Position numbers and translations under genes: made by a program. From Alitta virens (Eukaryota > Annelida > Polychaeta > Phyllodocida > Nereididae): 64,000 nucleotides of DNA. Below the pieces are notes generated by a model. It worked only from the letters and a program-made list of their open reading frames with translations, had not been told where the DNA came from and searched no databases. Positions 61,401 to 64,000 of this stretch are shown in pieces (position 1 is the first letter of the stretch; every line of letters starts with the position of its first letter). The stretch is from contig OW028584.1 in the NCBI GenBank assembly GCA_932294295.1, positions 30,551,231 to 30,615,230 of the forward strand, given 5' to 3'.

Positions 61401-63438
61401 ATACTTTCAAAGTAACAAATTCCACAATAATCTCAGAGCACCTAGGCCTGCTGATCATACAGCCCACCTGCACATTGTGAAACACTTTCAAGCATTAGAA
61501 CTGCGATGTCTTGTCTATGTCATTATGCTAACAATTTCTTTTTAATGCATGCGGTATCATTAAGTGTACTATGTGCTGCCATTTGTTTTCTTCATACTGA
61601 TCATTATGTATTTTGGCTAACACTAGAACTCGTTCTCAACTCCACAGCTTCTGAACTTGAACTCAAATATCCCTTGTATGTCTTATATTAATTAAGGAAA
61701 AAGTAGAGTATAGCGGACCCAAATTTATGACCTTATGTAGCGAGCCTTTCTATCATGCCTATGACGTCATATCCCTGAATTCAATAAACGACGTCACAAA
61801 AAACGACCGCTCTCTTCATTTTCAAGACAAGACATCGTTAATTTTTTTCTTTATTCAAACCTCGCTGTGCTACGCAAATATTATTCCTCTTCTGTGATAG
61901 AACAAATTTGGGCAAAATATTGTGATGTTTTTTAATATATAATGGACGCCAAATATGGGCATACATTTAGGTCCGCTTTACTGCACTATACCCTTAATTA
62001 ATCTCTTAAACTATGAAACACAAAAAAACCCTAAAAAAGGCCTATTTTACCACAATTGTCATTTACTTAATATACACCCTCAAATATATCATCAAAGTAG
62101 TTATCCCTTCATAGAAAGACTGACTTAAAATTGATCTAATTTTGCTTAATCATAAGCTTGAACTTTAAATCTGACACAACAGTTTTTGCAACAAACATTA
62201 TTTCCAAAAGCTATTCAGAGTTCTAATAGAATCATCAAAATTATTTTACCTCACCGACGTTGTCAACATGGCCGTCAAGTCCATTCTCGACAGTGGTCAA
62301 CACCGTTTGAGTGTTAGCTAATTCCAGTTCTAATTTCTTAATAGAAGCGTCTCTTTCAGAGATTTTCTGGTTCAAGTCACTGATCGCCTCTTCTAGCTCA
62401 CAATTCATGGCTTTTAATTCCATCAGTTGTACTTCGAGATCACTCTTCTCTGCTTGGAGTTTAGCGAGTTCATCCATTGATTTTTTCGGACTCTCGGGTC
62501 CATCAGTGCTGTCTTGTCTCTGCCGAGCTTTCTCCTGGAGATTCTTCATCATTGCAATTGGATTATCCTCATCTGCAACTTGTCCGGACTCTGCTGACGG
62601 AGATTGCGGTAGCTTCTCACTCCGGTTTCGTATCTCTTTCATCTCATCCTGTACCTCCTGTAACGAGGTCTTCAACGACTCGACTTCCAACTTCAAGTTC
62701 TGCTTGTCATCGATCAACTTGTGTTTCTCTTCAATGGCCTCCTTTACTTTGGCATCGATATCAATTCCCTCTGCCCCATTCAACAAGACATCTTTCTCCG
62801 CAACCATCTTCTGCAATGTTTCCACCGTCTCTTCGAGTTGTTTATTTAGGTCGACATACTTCAAAACCTTTTCTTTCGCCAGCGCTGAGATCTTCCTACT
62901 TTTGTCTTCCAATTCCTGAAGCATCCCTCTCAGTTCACCGTTTATCTTCTTAAGGCTTTCGTTTGCTTTTTCTTTCTCAACCATGATGACTTTTAAGTGT
63001 TTCATTTCATCGACAATTTCAGAATGTCCCATTTCTTCTCTATCATGTTTGGCAAAAAACGACTCAATCTTACTGAGAAGTTCCTTCTTCGATGTCTCGC
63101 TCTTCGTTAACCTTCTTTCTAGAGTCTCGATCAATTTTGACTTTCCCTCGTCTATTTTAGTCTTCATCTGTATCTGTAAGTTGGCGTTCTTCAGCTCCAG
63201 TTTGTAGGCAGCTATCTCCTTTTGAAATGTCACTAACTTCATCTTTTGCTCGATACTTTGCATATCAGCCGTCGCAGCTTGTTTCTTTGAGACTGATCCC
63301 ATGGTGTCGACAATTTGTAATTTTTCGCGCATTTCCTTCATAGAAACTTCAGCAGAATTTAGCTTCTCTTGTAACACTGCATCCGATCCTTTGTATCTCT
63401 CTTCAAGCGCTTTCATTTCACTTTCAGACTTGGCACAT
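43441..63438 (-). CDS. FYCO1: FYVE and coiled-coil domain protein FYCO1, C-terminal 15 exons (partial)
   Basis: Adaptor linking PI3P-positive late endosomes/autophagosomes, through RAB7 and LC3, to kinesin. Exons: 63438-62250, 60370-58508, 57479-57348, 54594-54505, 53691-53620, 52556-52509, 51328-51210, 51100-50962, 50762-50689, 50218-49932, 48994-48892, 48434-48318, 45647-45488, 44552-44383, 43558-43441. All phases agree (4681 bases, 1559 aa); the RUN domain lies beyond the right edge. Exons 63438-51210 encode long heptad coiled coils, one exon of 621 codons. The FYVE finger spans three exons, with four CxxC pairs: SCMDCK, RKHHCRKCG, IFCHACS and RVCNDC. The LIR motif is DDNFDVITDQEV (exon 48434-48318), close to the human DAVFDIITDEEL. 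The GOLD domain is in the last three exons (RIYAVPVLIDEPGVALSWEF, GVYTLLFDNSHS, KQLTYKLDIKN). About 20 residues follow (EDDPPPDEEGR) before the TGA at 43441-43443. Confidence 0.95.
44059..44083. repeat. (GATA)n microsatellite
   Basis: About six AGAT units in the last FYCO1 intron. Confidence 0.9.
44815..44998. mobile_element. Foldback MITE copy 1 (GAGGGAGCT family)
   Basis: The imperfect arms begin AATGGG and end CCCATT, and share AGAGGGAGCT, AGTAACT and TGACGTCATC. The size (184 bp) and core match the copy at 51358-51539. Located in an intron of FYCO1. Confidence 0.65.
45781..47500 (+). mobile_element. 5'-truncated LINE, C-terminal part of reverse-transcriptase ORF
   Basis: An ORF of 420 codons (45788-47050) starts right after where a YADD motif would lie: LLDNLAVYCKKWHLLINSQKSQVMI, then DSYKYLGHVISN, PILDYNSEIWFP and a CKRC-x-EDEFHC-x-C zinc-knuckle-like segment. 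The catalytic core and endonuclease are missing. About 420 bp of 3' sequence ends GTCAATAAAATTC followed by an AT-repeat tail. The orientation is opposite to FYCO1, in whose intron it sits. The ORF is open, so the insertion is not old. Clade CR1/L2-like, not settled. Confidence 0.85.
47904..48150. repeat. Nested inverted repeat with a perfect 21-bp hairpin
   Basis: The outer arms AGGCCACGGTTTTTTGATCT (47904-47923) and its complement (ending 48150) enclose poly-A/C tracts and an inner hairpin. The inner arms 48041-48061 and 48069-48089 are perfect 21-bp complements with a 7-base loop. Likely a foldback element in a FYCO1 intron. Confidence 0.7.
48682..48835 (+). mobile_element. Probable LINE 3'-end fragment
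   Basis: GGCTGGAACC, a T-rich stretch, GACATATATATGTC and GTCAATGAAA before an AT tail, paralleling 5528-5700. Confidence 0.4.
49712..49769. repeat. Perfect 29-bp tandem duplication
   Basis: A 29-bp unit beginning ATGTTGTTTCAGATTCACCT is present twice without change (49712-49740 and 49741-49769) in a FYCO1 intron. Confidence 0.9.
51358..51539. mobile_element. Foldback MITE copy 2 with perfect 71-bp arms
   Basis: The arms 51358-51428 and 51469-51539 are exact complements over 71 bases; the spacer is 40 bases. Each arm ends inward with TGACGTCA (51419-51426 and 51471-51478). It starts 29 bp from the FYCO1 exon that ends at 51328, close to that exon's branch-point region. Confidence 0.9.
51638..52014. 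mobile_element. TTAA-flanked MITE, 377 bp (piggyBac-type)
   Basis: The termini AGGTGCACTGTCTGTCAAA and TTTTGACAGACAGTGCAACT are inverted, with TTAA on each side (51634-51637 and 52015-52018). The TTAA target is the mark of piggyBac-like elements. No ORF. A decayed relative lies at 56555-56947. Confidence 0.8.
53918..54011. repeat. Inverted repeat GATATCTGACCAAAGCTCTG, then AT-rich (TATTTG) tract
   Basis: The arms 53918-53937 and 53992-54011 are complementary with two differences and a loop of about 54 bp. A degenerate (TATTTG)n stretch follows to about 54125. Confidence 0.6.
55150..55549. mobile_element. hAT-like MITE, 400 bp, exact 8-bp target duplication
   Basis: The ends are TAGGCCTGTACACC and GGTGTACAGCCCTA. 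CTAATGAT directly precedes (55142-55149) and follows (55550-55557). The interior is dominated by CGATACGTATC words, with ACCGGT near the right end, like 34620-35146. In a FYCO1 intron. Confidence 0.85.
55975..56171. mobile_element. TA-flanked MITE copy (mariner-type), 197 bp
   Basis: The ends CATTTGGCATCATCCAAAATGGCCAGG (only the core ATCATCC...GGCCAGG matters) and CCTGGCCAATTTCAATGACC are inverted, with TA on both sides. It pairs with 63560-63772. Confidence 0.65.
56195..56265 (-). repeat. tRNA-like 3' half (SINE relic)
   Basis: On the minus strand, GGGTCCCGGGTTCAATTCCG contains a perfect box B (GGTTCAATTCC) and a T-arm stem CCGGG. The 5' half lacks a normal D-arm and acceptor stem, so it is read as a tRNA-derived SINE or tRNA relic, not a functional tRNA. 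Confidence 0.4.
56441..57068. mobile_element. Foldback MITE copy 3, interrupted by a decayed TTAA-type MITE
   Basis: The left part ACCAATAGAGGGAGCTAACA and the right part CTGACAGCTCCCCCTG match the outer arms of copies 1 and 2. Between them, 56555-56947 is a diverged copy of the 377-bp element at 51638-52014 (shared words GTGTTTCCAATGTTTTGGT, AAATTTAGTGTGCCTTG and ATGTCTTAGAAAAT). Confidence 0.65.
60371..62249. other. FYCO1 intron, otherwise featureless
   Basis: A 1.9-kb AT-rich intron. Apart from the TTAA-flanked element at 61696-61993 I see nothing in it. Confidence 0.7.
61696..61993. mobile_element. TTAA-flanked MITE, 298 bp
   Basis: The left end, after TTAA (61692-61695), reads GGAAAAAGTAGAGTATAGCGG. 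The right end, before TTAA (61994-61997), is its complement with changes (CCGCTTTACTGCACTATACCC). The interior has two GACGTCA sites but no ORF. Confidence 0.7.
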
Positions 63439-63559
63439 CTGCAAAAAAGTGATACAATTTTACCTTTCATCTTTTGTGAGCACTACCTAGCATTTTTTTT
63501 TACAATAACGGAGTGCTTTAAAGCAATAAACTGTGCAACAACTAAACATAGTTAACATA

Positions 63560-63772
63560 CACTTGTGGTCATCCAAATTGGCCAGGACATCGACATTGGC
63601 CACCCCCCACCAATCACAATTAAACACCTTGCAATTTCAAAATTTGTTACTAAATTAACTTTTCACGTCATTGACAATGTCTAACAATTCGACAGGCATC
63701 TTAGTGTTTTTGATAGTTTATTTAGAGTGGTGAATTTCGAACACCCTGGCCAAATTCGATGACCAAAGAGTG
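63560..63772. mobile_element. TA-flanked MITE (mariner-type), 213 bp
   Basis: The ends CACTTGTGGTCATCC and GATGACCAAAGAGTG, with the longer shared core TTGGCCAGG/CCTGGCCAA, are inverted and flanked by TA. The internal CGACAGGCATCTTA is shared with 55975-56171. It sits in the FYCO1 intron at the right edge; no exon is visible from 63439 to 64000. Confidence 0.7.
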
Positions 63773-64000
63773 TAATCTACTGATAAACAATGGAAATATA
63801 ATTTCAAATTTTACAAAAACTACGTGATGTTGAGGCATTGCTTGACTGAATAGCAAGAAAATCTAACCCACTGCATTAAAAGTCATGGATATCAACAATT
63901 CACTCCTATTCTCCAAATAGTTTTTTTTCCTCCCCAAATTGCCATTGCCAAACTTGGCTTAGGAAGCAAATCTGTTCATTTGTTGTTAATCTAATTAGTC

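Noticed and set aside
62311..62919. A 202-codon plus-strand open frame, Ser-rich
   Set aside because: It is antisense to the FYCO1 coiled-coil exon; Glu/Lys/Leu codons read backwards give Ser/Phe/Leu-rich open frames.
63439..64000. A further FYCO1 exon at the right edge
   Set aside because: No minus-strand frame with proper acceptor and donor was found; the stretch is intron with a TA-type MITE.

Overview
The window is animal nuclear DNA. All protein-coding genes are spliced with GT-AG introns, codon use is unbiased, the base composition is AT-rich, and the introns are full of short DNA transposons and 5'-truncated LINEs. It is most likely an invertebrate, probably marine, because the protein sequences are close to but clearly distinct from the vertebrate forms. 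I cannot name the species.

All four host genes lie on the minus strand. From low to high coordinate they are: the first coding exon of CSE1L (exportin-2; the rest lies left of the window); a complete 27-exon COPA gene (coatomer alpha, 1225 codons, every exon junction in phase); a complete 7-coding-exon gene for an unusually large (1574 aa) TALE-class homeodomain protein; and the 3' 15 exons of FYCO1 (coiled coils, FYVE finger, LIR motif, GOLD domain; the N-terminal RUN part lies right of the window). COPA, CSE1L and FYCO1 are housekeeping or trafficking proteins (COPI coat, nuclear export of importin-alpha, autophagosome/late endosome transport). I see no functional operon-like logic among them, only shared orientation.

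Layout: 1-718 CSE1L; 719-1732 CSE1L promoter and COPA 3' UTR; 1733-18036 COPA; about 18037-18200 COPA promoter; 18315-19923 a 5'-truncated LINE with an intact reverse-transcriptase ORF, head-to-head with COPA; 19924-24864 repeat-rich intergenic DNA; 24865-27008 probable 3' UTR of the TALE gene; 27009-38523 TALE gene, with a probable 5' non-coding exon and a CRE/CCAAT promoter near 40682-40840; about 40841-42138 intergenic with MITEs; 42139-43440 FYCO1 3' UTR; 43441-63438 FYCO1 (partial), whose introns hold a second LINE and many MITEs.

The most interesting item is the TALE gene. It has a TGIF/PKNOX-like homeodomain split by an intron, a divergent MEINOX-like N-terminal domain, a 17-unit GPPSV pentapeptide minisatellite and a long Q/P/M-rich region. 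A candidate alternative terminal exon just upstream of the homeodomain exon would give a homeodomain-less isoform. The second theme is the mobile-element load: hAT-like, TTAA-type, TA-type, Harbinger-like and foldback MITEs, several with exact target-site duplications, including one foldback with two perfect 71-bp arms that each carry a TGACGTCA site.
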